From assembly GCA_025357895.1 (NCBI GenBank), contig JANYLL010000327.1:1-8334 (forward strand): a stretch of 8,334 bases of DNA, read 5' to 3'. The position numbers were made by a program, and so were the translations under genes. Numbering within the stretch: position 1 is the first letter of the stretch; every line of letters begins with the position of its first letter. The notes under the pieces were generated by a model. The model searched no databases. It worked only from the letters and a program-made list of their open reading frames with translations, and had not been told where the DNA came from. The DNA comes from Ignavibacteriota bacterium (GTDB lineage Bacteria; Bacteroidota; Ignavibacteria; Palsa-1295). Positions 1 to 4,585 of this stretch are shown piece by piece.

Positions 1-1
1 T

Positions 2-1768
2 TTTGCTGCATTTATTGTAGCGGTCGTTATATTAATATATCCATTAAAAGATTCAGCATACAAATTTTTTAGTCGGTGCGGAGTCCTTGCCGCTATCGGA
101 ACGGCAGCTTTTGCACTCTCTGCGATAATGTGGCTGCCGAGCTTGGAATTATTAATACAAACGATTTTTCGCGGCGGGAGTTTGAACTCTACAAATGTCT
201 TCGATGAATATTCTATCAAACAGCGCCTTCTTTCAATTCCTCTGCTTATAATGTTCTTTTTTCCTGCGATAACCGGCAATGCCCAATCCTATAATTTAAA
301 GAAGATCGCCAATATCGATATTATGAATTTTAATGGCGCAATAGGCTTTCTTCCGGCTCTCTTCGCACTTTGGGGATGCTATATATTCTGGAAGGAAAAG
401 AAGTTGCGCCCGTTTATTATTATTTCTGTTTCGGGTATAGTCCTTCCGGTTGCCACGCCTTTGTTTGCTTTATTGTACCATCGTTTCTTTATTGTATCAT
501 CCTTCTCTTTATGTATAGTGGGAGCAGTTACCTTTGAATCCTTCCTACAGAATGAAAACGTGCGAAACTCATTCACCCTTTTTTTTAAGTGGACAAAAAT
601 TATCTTCGGAATTGTCTGTGCAATTCTTATTTTGGCATGTACCTATATTGCTCTGAACTATCAATCGGTTTTTACCAAGTTTACCAATTATGTAACCGGC
701 ATGATTCCGGGATCGGCATTTGGTACAGCTAATGAGTCATGGATGTACGGCCGAGTTGGAGAAACCCTTCATTATTATTCTTTCCAATCACTCACTTTAT
801 GGCTTCCCATTATTTCTGCCTTAGTGATTATTCTCTCAATTAGTTGGTATCGGAAGGGAAAAATTTCGCAAAGAAACAGTCTGATAATTATTTTATTTGC
901 AACAGTAACGGAACTTGTTATTTTTGCAACGGCGTGGTTTCCCGTTCTCGATATTCATCATTTCCCAATATATCCGCAGAATCCGATCATGTCTTACCTG
1001 CAGAAAGATACGACCGGCGGCAGATACACAGTGTGGCGAGACGGCACAAAGGATCCGTATATTTTCCCGGAGAACTTCTCAAATATTTATAATACCTTTG
1101 ATCTGCATGGTTATGAAACCTGTACGAATCGGTCAATGATCGCTTTCTATAAACGAAATGTACATACAGATTCACTTGATTTACGTCTTCTTGGGCTTGC
1201 TCATGTAAAATATGTTATTGTCTGCAAGCGAGTTGTGAGTACTTCAAATCTTCGACGTATCTTTTCTGCCGATAGTGCAACGCTTTATGAAAATATACTG
1301 AGTAAGCCACGTGCATACTTTGCATATAGAAGTAAAGTATGTTTATCAGATACTGCGGCGGCTTCTGAATTATTGCGTCCGGATTTTGATGGGTCTGAAG
1401 TGCTTTTTACTAAAAAAGACGCGCCACAGGACATCATTTCTTATACTGAAGGCAAAAACAATATCTCCTTCGAGAAATCGGAGGACGAAGAAATTGTTAT
1501 CAATGCTCAGACCGATTCAAAAGGGGTTTTTGTTCTTACAGATACGTACTATCCAGGATGGAAGTGTTTAGTAAACGGAAAGGAAAGGGCGATCTATAGG
1601 GTGAATTATTGCATGCGTGGTGTAATTCTGGAACCCGGAACATCAACAATTATTTTTCGCTTTGAACCGGAAGTTTTTCATGCAGGGATGGGGCTCAGTT
1701 TAGCTTCTATTTTACTTTGTCTATTCGGGATTTTAATACTGAAGAAAAGAAAGTTTGAAGCAGAGTGA
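2..1768 (+). CDS. YfhO-family polytopic membrane protein, 5'-truncated by window edge
   Basis: The frame is open from base 2, so 588 residues are visible and the true start lies outside the window; the ATG at 128 is internal, because the frame before it encodes a hydrophobic segment. The protein has many membrane segments (for example around bases 220-290, 340-400, 410-480, 490-540, 590-660, 800-850 and 880-940), then a soluble domain of about 240 residues, a last membrane segment near 1680-1745 and a basic KKRK tail. The soluble end carries DTYYPGWKCLVNGKE and later FRFEP, which I recognise as typical of the C-terminus of YfhO-family proteins (GT-C-like fold). Known members are linked to glycosylation of cell-surface polymers in Firmicutes; the substrate in this lineage is unknown. 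Other GT-C membrane glycosyltransferases are the main alternative. It ends 130 bases before the tRNA cluster and is separated from it by a hairpin terminator. Confidence 0.82.
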   Translation, partial: FAAFIVAVVILIYPLKDSAYKFFSRCGVLAAIGTAAFALSAIMWLPSLELLIQTIFRGGSLNSTNVFDEYSIKQRLLSIPLLIMFFFPAITGNAQSYNLKKIANIDIMNFNGAIGFLPALFALWGCYIFWKEKKLRPFIIISVSGIVLPVATPLFALLYHRFFIVSSFSLCIVGAVTFESFLQNENVRNSFTLFFKWTKIIFGIVCAILILACTYIALNYQSVFTKFTNYVTGMIPGSAFGTANESWMYGRVGETLHYYSFQSLTLWLPIISALVIILSISWYRKGKISQRNSLIIILFATVTELVIFATAWFPVLDIHHFPIYPQNPIMSYLQKDTTGGRYTVWRDGTKDPYIFPENFSNIYNTFDLHGYETCTNRSMIAFYKRNVHTDSLDLRLLGLAHVKYVIVCKRVVSTSNLRRIFSADSATLYENILSKPRAYFAYRSKVCLSDTAAASELLRPDFDGSEVLFTKKDAPQDIISYTEGKNNISFEKSEDEEIVINAQTDSKGVFVLTDTYYPGWKCLVNGKERAIYRVNYCMRGVILEPGTSTIIFRFEPEVFHAGMGLSLASILLCLFGILILKKRKFEAE

Positions 1769-1775
1769 GAAATTT

Positions 1776-1847
1776 GGTGATAATCCAACGTTTTGTAACG
1801 TATTGTCATATTTTGGGAACCGGAAACCCCAAAAATTCATTATCACC
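1776..1847. repeat. nested inverted repeats downstream of the YfhO-type gene
   Basis: GGTGATAAT (1776-1784) is exactly complementary to ATTATCACC (1839-1847). Inside it TTTTGGG (1811-1817) pairs with CCCAAAA (1828-1834). This could fold into a branched structure in the 3' untranslated region, or frame the promoter of the tRNA cluster, which must lie in this stretch if the cluster has its own promoter. No convincing spaced -35/-10 or -33/-7 pair was found. Function unknown. Confidence 0.4.
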
Positions 1848-1852
1848 GAGCT

Positions 1853-1897
1853 AAATTCTCTTCCGCTCACATGAGGGGGAGAGAATTTGATTTTTTA
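1853..1897 (+). terminator. intrinsic terminator-like hairpin before the tRNA cluster
   Basis: AAATTCTCT (1853-1861) pairs perfectly with AGAGAATTT (1880-1888); the inner part adds CTCA/TGAG. The hairpin is followed by a T-rich run at 1891-1896. It lies between the YfhO-type gene and the first tRNA, a sensible place to end that mRNA. The outer stem is A/T-rich, so its strength is uncertain, and it ends only 2 bases before the first tRNA. Confidence 0.6.
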
Positions 1898-1898
1898 T

Positions 1899-1971
1899 GC
1901 CGGCATAGCTCAGTTGGTAGAGCAGCTGATTTGTAATCAGCAGGTCGTCGGTTCGAGTCCGTCTGCCGGCT
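1899..1971 (+). tRNA. tRNA-Thr (anticodon UGU)
   Basis: A 73-base cloverleaf: acceptor GCCGGCA pairs with TGCCGGC (1964-1970), T8-A9 is present, the D arm is standard, the anticodon stem GCTGA/TCAGC encloses the loop TTTGTAA (anticodon TGT), and the T loop is TTCGAGT. The discriminator is T1971. CCA is not encoded. It is the first of five tRNA genes on this strand. Confidence 0.96.
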
Positions 1972-1988
1972 CAGAACTACTGCAAAAT

Positions 1989-2009
1989 CTTTAAGTGAAT
2001 CGCTTAAAG
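1989..2009 (+). other. small hairpin in the Thr-Tyr tRNA spacer
   Basis: CTTTAAG (1989-1995) is complementary to CTTAAAG (2003-2009) across a 7-base loop, with an imperfect outer extension CAAAAT/ATTTTG. It lies 18 bases after tRNA-Thr and could be a processing signal of the polycistronic precursor. There is a TTATTTTG stretch soon after, so it might also be a weak terminator. Confidence 0.35.
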
Positions 2010-2033
2010 GCGTTATTTTGTGGCGAAGTTTTT

Positions 2034-2060
2034 AAGCTTTAAGCTTTTAGCTTTTAGCTT
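2034..2060 (+). repeat. heptamer array before tRNA-Tyr
   Basis: Four consecutive 7-base units: AAGCTTT (2034), AAGCTTT (2041), TAGCTTT (2048) and TAGCTT(G) (2055). The array stops 6 bases before the tRNA-Tyr 5' end. It belongs to the same class of 7-base-period repeats found in the other spacers of this cluster. Confidence 0.85.
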
Positions 2061-2066
2061 GAGACC

Positions 2067-2148
2067 GGGCAGGTACTCAAGCGGTCAACGAGGGCAGACT
2101 GTAAATCTGCTGACAATGTCTACAAAGGTTCGAATCCTTTCCTGCCCA
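2067..2148 (+). tRNA. tRNA-Tyr (anticodon GUA)
   Basis: An 82-base class II tRNA with a long variable arm. Acceptor GGGCAGG pairs with CCTGCCC (2141-2147), T8-A9 follows, and the anticodon stem GCAGA/TCTGC encloses CTGTAAA (anticodon GTA). The T loop is TTCGAAT and the discriminator is A2148. The long variable arm and GTA anticodon fit bacterial tRNA-Tyr. CCA is not encoded. Confidence 0.96.
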
Positions 2149-2157
2149 CAACTGGGG

Positions 2158-2225
2158 AAGGATGAAGGATGAAGGCTAAAGGATGAATTAATTGTTTCAT
2201 TCTTCCGCATTCATTCTTCATCCTT
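2158..2225. repeat. inverted pair of heptamer arrays between tRNA-Tyr and tRNA-Thr
   Basis: The left arm has four 7-base units, AAGGATG (2158), AAGGATG (2165), AAGGCTA (2172) and AAGGATG (2179). The right arm has four units in reverse complement, CATTCTT (2198), CCGCATT (2205), CATTCTT (2212) and CATCCTT (2219). AAGGATGAA (2158-2166) and TTCATCCTT (2217-2225) are perfectly complementary, so the transcript can fold into a long hairpin. The arms start 9 bases after tRNA-Tyr and stop 7 bases before the next tRNA. Confidence 0.85.
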
Positions 2226-2232
2226 GCCAAGT

Positions 2233-2305
2233 GCTCACGTAGCTCAGTTGGTAGAGCACGTCCTTGGTAAGGACGAGGTCGTCGGTTCAATCCCGATCGT
2301 GAGCT
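2233..2305 (+). tRNA. tRNA-Thr (anticodon GGU)
   Basis: A 73-base cloverleaf: acceptor GCTCACG with CGTGAGC (2298-2304), T8-A9, anticodon stem CGTCC/GGACG around TTGGTAA (anticodon GGT), T loop TTCAATC, discriminator T2305. This is the second threonine isoacceptor of the cluster; it reads ACC/ACU while the first reads ACA/ACG. CCA is not encoded. Confidence 0.96.
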
Positions 2306-2331
2306 CTGCAGTTGAAATACGATATGTTTTT

Positions 2332-2359
2332 AAGCTTTTAAGTTTATGCTTTGAAGCTG
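2332..2359 (+). repeat. degenerate heptamer array before tRNA-Gly
   Basis: Units AAGCTTT (2332), TAAGTTT (2339), ATGCTTT (2346) and GAAGCTG (2353) keep a 7-base register and stop 4 bases before tRNA-Gly. They are more diverged than the array before tRNA-Tyr but share its AAGCTTT core. Confidence 0.65.
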
Positions 2360-2363
2360 TTTT

Positions 2364-2436
2364 GCGGGAGTAACTCAGTTGGTAGAGTCACAGCCTTCCA
2401 AGCTGTTGGTCGCGAGTTCGAGTCTCGTCTCCCGCT
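2364..2436 (+). tRNA. tRNA-Gly (anticodon UCC)
   Basis: A 73-base cloverleaf: acceptor GCGGGAG with CTCCCGC (2429-2435), T8-A9, anticodon stem ACAGC/GCTGT around CTTCCAA (anticodon TCC), T loop TTCGAGT, discriminator T2436. CCA is not encoded. In many bacteria a tRNA at this place is followed by tuf; here a palindrome and rpmG follow. Confidence 0.96.
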
Positions 2437-2439
2437 CTG

Positions 2440-2466
2440 TAGAGACGCGATATTATCGCGTCTCTA
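2440..2466. repeat. perfect 12-bp palindrome with a 3-base loop (REP-like)
   Basis: TAGAGACGCGAT (2440-2451) is the exact reverse complement of ATCGCGTCTCTA (2455-2466), with loop ATT. It starts 4 bases after tRNA-Gly and ends 39 bases before rpmG. There is no T run directly after it, so it is not a classical terminator. Very similar AGAGACGCG palindromes are, from memory, dispersed intergenic repeats in several bacterial genomes, so a mobile REP-type repeat or a processing/stability hairpin is likely. Confidence 0.85.
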
Positions 2467-2505
2467 GTAAGTACAAAAAGATTTTTTAAGAAAGCAAATA
2501 CGACA

Positions 2506-2655
2506 ATGAGAGACATTATAACATTGGAATGTACTGAATGTAAAGAACGTAATTATTCGGCAACGAAGAATAAACGTAAACAGTCAGGCCGAGTGGAATA
2601 CAAGAAATTTTGTAAGCGCGACAACAAGCGAACGATCCACAAAGAAACCAAATAA
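2506..2655 (+). CDS. rpmG: 50S ribosomal protein L33
   Basis: A 49-residue protein, the usual size of bacterial L33, a component of the large ribosomal subunit near the E site. It starts MRDIITLECTEC, has the basic TKNKRKQSGRVEYKKF centre and ends RTIHKETK, all family hallmarks. Zinc-ribbon cysteines are C9, C12 and C36; the fourth position of the usual CxxC pair (residue 39) is Asp, and residue 42, commonly His, is Arg. The start is the only ATG that gives the family N-terminus; no Shine-Dalgarno precedes it. It lies between tRNA-Gly and tRNA-Trp on the same strand as secE-nusG, so it is probably co-transcribed with the translation cluster. Confidence 0.93.
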   Translation: MRDIITLECTECKERNYSATKNKRKQSGRVEYKKFCKRDNKRTIHKETK

Positions 2656-2689
2656 GCTGCGAGCTGCCGGCTAGGCTGTCAGCTTACAG
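2655..2689. repeat. heptamer-type repeat between rpmG and tRNA-Trp
   Basis: AGCTGCG (2655), AGCTGCC (2662) and GGCTAGG (2669) keep a 7-base step and are followed by CTGTCAGCTTACAG. The GGCTAGGCTG core and flanking AGCT words also make an imperfect palindrome. The first unit begins on the last base of the rpmG stop codon. Confidence 0.5.
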
Positions 2690-2691
2690 AC

Positions 2692-2764
2692 ACGTCAGTA
2701 GCTCAATTGGTAGAGTAGCGGTCTCCAAAACCGTTGGTTGGGGGTTCGATTCCCTCCTGACGTG
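2692..2764 (+). tRNA. tRNA-Trp (anticodon CCA)
   Basis: A 73-base cloverleaf: acceptor ACGTCAG with CTGACGT (2757-2763), T8-A9, D arm GCTCAATTGGTAGAGT, anticodon stem GCGGT/ACCGT around CTCCAAA (anticodon CCA), T stem GGGGG/CCCTC with loop TTCGATT, and discriminator G2764 as expected for tRNA-Trp. Placement directly upstream of secE-nusG is the common bacterial arrangement. CCA is not encoded. Confidence 0.96.
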
Positions 2765-2770
2765 CGAAAG

Positions 2771-2887
2771 AGCTAAAAGCGAGAAGCGAAAAGCTGAAAA
2801 AAAACGGCTACTTACTCCTCGGTTTTAGTTTAAAAAATAGAGAATAGGATTTTAATTTTTGCTTTTAGCTTTCGCTTTTAGCTTTAA
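2771..2887. repeat. heptamer arrays in inverted orientation between tRNA-Trp and secE
   Basis: The left arm has AGCTAAA (2771), AGCGAGA (2778), AGCGAAA (2785) and AGCTGAA (2792), then an A run. The right arm has GCTTTTA (2861), GCTTTC (2868, six bases), GCTTTTA (2874) and GCTTTAA (2881). AGCTAAAAGCGA (2771-2782) is exactly complementary to TCGCTTTTAGCT (2872-2883). The stem would begin 6 bases after tRNA-Trp and end 8 bases before the secE start codon, enclosing about 90 bases of leader. Confidence 0.8.
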
Positions 2888-2891
2888 AAAT

Positions 2892-3128
2892 ATGGCAGAT
2901 ACACTCGTTTCAACACAGATCGCTCCTGAGCGAAAGAATTTAAAAGATAAGACTCTCGGATTCTTCCTTGATGTAAATAAGGAGATGAAGAAGGTGACTT
3001 GGCCAACGCGCGAGCAACTCATAGATGCCACTTGGGTAACTTTAGCACTTTGTCTTCTTTTTTCGGCCTTTGTCTTTGGCGTGGATAAGATTTTTGAGAT
3101 CATTCTTCGCCTTGTCTACTCACTTTAA
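2892..3128 (+). CDS. secE: preprotein translocase subunit SecE
   Basis: A 78-residue SecE of the short, single-membrane-span type; it clamps SecY in the SecYEG translocon of the inner membrane. The diagnostic amphipathic segment EMKKVTWPTREQL is at residues 31-43 and the membrane span at about 47-67. The ATG at 2892 is chosen; an upstream in-frame TTG at 2859 would translate the heptamer repeat (LLAFAFSFKN), which is not protein-like for this family. No Shine-Dalgarno is visible; instead the start is preceded by the repeat arm. The stop codon TAA shares its last base with the nusG ATG (TAATG), so translation of the two is probably coupled. Confidence 0.93.
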   Translation: MADTLVSTQIAPERKNLKDKTLGFFLDVNKEMKKVTWPTREQLIDATWVTLALCLLFSAFVFGVDKIFEIILRLVYSL

Positions 3129-3694
3129 TGCAACCCTCCATAATGAGCGAAGCTCAAGCAACCCAAATGAAATGGTATGCCCTCAGGTGTTTCACCGGGC
3201 ATGAGAATAAGGTCAAAGCTTACATCGAAGATGAGATGAAGCGCCGAGGTCTTTCCGACCGCGTCTTGGAGGTCGTTATCCCTGTCGAAAAAGTTTTCGA
3301 AGTACGTGACGGTAAGAAGAAAGTTAAAACGAAGAGCTTTCTTCCAGGGTACATTCTTTTAGAGGCAGCTATCGATAAGAAGATTATTGATATCATTCTC
3401 TCTATCCCCAGCGTCGTAAGTTTTGTCGGACCTTCGAAAGACCGCCCCACTGCCCTGCATGCAGACGAAATGCGTCGTATCTTAGGTAAGGTAGAAGAAA
3501 AGAAAGATATGGAATCGCCGGAAGTTCGCTACTTCTTAGGGCAGCCGGTAAAGGTTATAGACGGGCCGTTCAACGGCTTTCAGGCTCAGATCAAGGAGAT
3601 CAACGATGATAAGCAAAAGCTAAAAGTGGAGGTCTCTATTTTTGGCAGAAAGACACCTGTTGAACTTGATTATGGGCAGGTTGAACCGGAGTAA
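3128..3694 (+). CDS. nusG: transcription termination/antitermination factor NusG
   Basis: 188 residues, the normal NusG length. The N-terminal NGN domain begins at MKWYALRCFTGHENKVK (residues 14-30), with FLPGYILLEA at 71-80 and the IPSVVSFVG strand at 93-101, up to about 120. The C-terminal KOW domain (about 135-188) contains GQPVKVIDGPFNGFQAQIKE. NusG binds RNA polymerase and links it to Rho or the ribosome. The first ATG overlaps the secE stop by one base; a second in-frame ATG at 3143 (MSEAQAT) is an alternative start that removes five residues without touching the domain. rplK, its common downstream neighbour, is absent; a 353-base gap follows. Confidence 0.95.
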   Translation: MQPSIMSEAQATQMKWYALRCFTGHENKVKAYIEDEMKRRGLSDRVLEVVIPVEKVFEVRDGKKKVKTKSFLPGYILLEAAIDKKIIDIILSIPSVVSFVGPSKDRPTALHADEMRRILGKVEEKKDMESPEVRYFLGQPVKVIDGPFNGFQAQIKEINDDKQKLKVEVSIFGRKTPVELDYGQVEPE

Positions 3695-3737
3695 GCATTG
3701 ATTGTATAAGTTGTTGCACAACAGCATCTTATGAGAA

Positions 3738-3839
3738 TTAAAAATAATTTTTATAGATTGAATAAGTTTGGCACGCCGATTGCATTAAATTTCGGTAGTG
3801 TCTCACCAACACTTCAGTCTCACGTTCTGTGTGTTTCAT
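3738..3839 (-). CDS. candidate 33-codon small ORF with strong Shine-Dalgarno
   Basis: Read on the minus strand, an ATG (3839-3837) opens 33 codons ending in TAA (3740-3738). The predicted peptide starts MKHTERETEVLVRHYRNLM and ends IYKNYF: charged, no membrane segment or signal peptide, one Cys; I do not recognise it. It is preceded by AGGAGG (3850-3845) with a 5-base spacer, an ideal ribosome binding site and the only one of such strength in the window. Against it: most genes here lack Shine-Dalgarno sequences, the ORF is short, and the same bases read on the plus strand contain a sigma-54 promoter and a terminator-bounded transcript. Either reading, or both, could be real. Confidence 0.3.
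   Translation of the reverse strand: MKHTERETEVLVRHYRNLMQSACQTYSIYKNYF
3769..3784 (+). promoter_or_regulatory. sigma-54 (RpoN) promoter, perfect -24/-12 consensus
   Basis: TGGCACG (3769-3775), four bases, then TTGCA (3780-3784) match the sigma-54 consensus TGGCACG-N4-TTGCW at every specified base, with correct spacing of the -24 GG and -12 GC. The predicted transcription start is near 3795. It lies 75 bases after nusG. Sigma-54 promoters need an enhancer-binding activator; no activator gene is in the window, and no upstream activator site was identified. Confidence 0.7.
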
Positions 3840-3884
3840 AGTGACCTCCTGGAAGCCCGTCGAAAGAAATTTCGTCGGGTTTTC
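3795..3884 (+). ncRNA. candidate ~90-nt sigma-54-driven small RNA or attenuated leader
   Basis: The interval from the predicted sigma-54 start (about 3795) to the T run of the terminator (3880-3883) has no plus-strand ORF. It contains a small stem AGTGT/ACACT (3797-3801 with 3809-3813) and an unpaired-looking ACCTCCT (3844-3850) that is identical to the anti-Shine-Dalgarno of 16S rRNA and complementary to AGGAGGT. Such C-rich motifs are used by several known small RNAs to block ribosome binding sites. Alternatives are a regulated leader reading through into nuoE, or a coincidental promoter match over the minus-strand ORF. Expression is inferred only. Confidence 0.4.
3856..3884 (+). terminator. 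intrinsic terminator after nusG / the candidate small RNA
   Basis: CCCGTCGAAA (3856-3865) pairs with TTTCGTCGGG (3870-3879) with a single internal T-T mismatch; the loop is the stable GAAA tetraloop. TTTT follows directly (3880-3883), and AAG before the stem can pair with part of it. It is the only strong terminator between nusG and nuoE on this strand, so it ends the secE-nusG transcript as well as any RNA started at the sigma-54 site. Confidence 0.8.
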
Positions 3885-4047
3885 AACTTTTAAATGTCTA
3901 CTTTGATTTTCCAAACGACATTCGCACCAGTGATTAAATTTAACTTTAGGAAAAAAACGACTTAGTACTTTCCAAAAATATTATCCGGAAGTCATATAAA
4001 TTCAATATTCGCAGCTTAGAGAACATTACCTTCGTATTTTTGCATTA
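3885..4047 (+). promoter_or_regulatory. nuoE upstream region with a TAnnTTTG element
   Basis: This A/T-rich stretch holds no ORF or clear repeat. TATTTTTG at 4035-4042 matches the Bacteroidota -7 promoter element TAnnTTTG. It ends only five bases before the nuoE ATG (4048), so transcription from it would begin almost at the start codon and give a leaderless or near-leaderless mRNA. No TTTG at the usual -33 distance was found, so the promoter call is weak. Confidence 0.35.
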
Positions 4048-4572
4048 ATGTTTACCGAACAAGAACACAGTGAAATATCGGCGCTAATAAAGCGCTACGA
4101 AAAACCGCAAGCAGCTCTGCTTCCTGTCCTTTGGCGTATTCAAGAGAAAAATGGCTGGATCGATCAGCGAGGTATGGAAGAAGCGGCAAAAATTTGTGGT
4201 GTGGAAAAGAGCCATGTACTTGGTGTCGTCAGCTTCTATACAATGTATTTCGAGAAGCCAATGGGAAAGCATCATATTCAAGTCTGCACCAATGTAAGTT
4301 GTATGCTTCGCGGCGGCGAGAAGATCTATGATACCATGAAGCAAAATCTTGGGATCGGACATTTAGAGCGCACAGAAGACGGAATGTTCTCCCTCGAAGA
4401 AGTTGAGTGCATGGGAGCATGCGGCGGAGCACCAATGATGGCTGTGGGAGAAATTTTCTTTGAAAAAATTTCAGGAGAAGAAGCAGTTTCAGTAATTTCG
4501 CAGATCAGATCAAGCGGAAATGTACCTATGCCTAAACTTACAGTCCAATTGCCTGAATTAACCAACGTCTAA
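4048..4572 (+). CDS. nuoE: NADH-quinone oxidoreductase subunit E (24 kDa, thioredoxin-like [2Fe-2S])
   Basis: 174 residues, the usual NuoE length. The N-terminal helical part (about 1-72, with LPVLWRIQEKNGW and VVSFYTMYF) is followed by a thioredoxin-like ferredoxin fold carrying the [2Fe-2S] N1a ligands: C80 and C85 in VCTNVSC, and C121 and C125 in ECMGACGGAP. With NuoF it forms the NADH-oxidising tip of respiratory complex I on the cytoplasmic side. No Shine-Dalgarno is present; the start is the first ATG and gives a normal N-terminus. nuoF follows 13 bases later. Homologous subunits occur in NAD-linked and electron-bifurcating hydrogenases (HoxE/HndA type) and formate dehydrogenases, which cannot be excluded because no other complex subunit is in view. 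Confidence 0.93.
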   Translation: MFTEQEHSEISALIKRYEKPQAALLPVLWRIQEKNGWIDQRGMEEAAKICGVEKSHVLGVVSFYTMYFEKPMGKHHIQVCTNVSCMLRGGEKIYDTMKQNLGIGHLERTEDGMFSLEEVECMGACGGAPMMAVGEIFFEKISGEEAVSVISQIRSSGNVPMPKLTVQLPELTNV

Positions 4573-4585
4573 ATTGCAATAAATT

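Noticed and set aside
844..1139. Short plus-strand ORFs in other frames of the YfhO-type gene
   Set aside because: They overlap a coding frame with clear membrane and soluble domain features and have no independent support.
1791..1817. Promoter for the tRNA cluster (TTTG at 1792 with TATTTTGG at 1809)
   Set aside because: The spacing of 13 bases is far short of the 19-21 of the Bacteroidota promoter, so it was not called.
1899..2764. tRNA attachment site of an integrated element
   Set aside because: No integrase and no repeated tRNA 3' end was found in the window; the tRNA genes are all complete and regularly spaced.
2034..2887. CRISPR array
   Set aside because: The repeats are 7-base units without spacers of constant length; no cas gene is present.
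2852..3103. Minus-strand ORF over secE
   Set aside because: It lies antisense to secE and across the heptamer repeat; its product is repeat-like and serine/lysine-rich.
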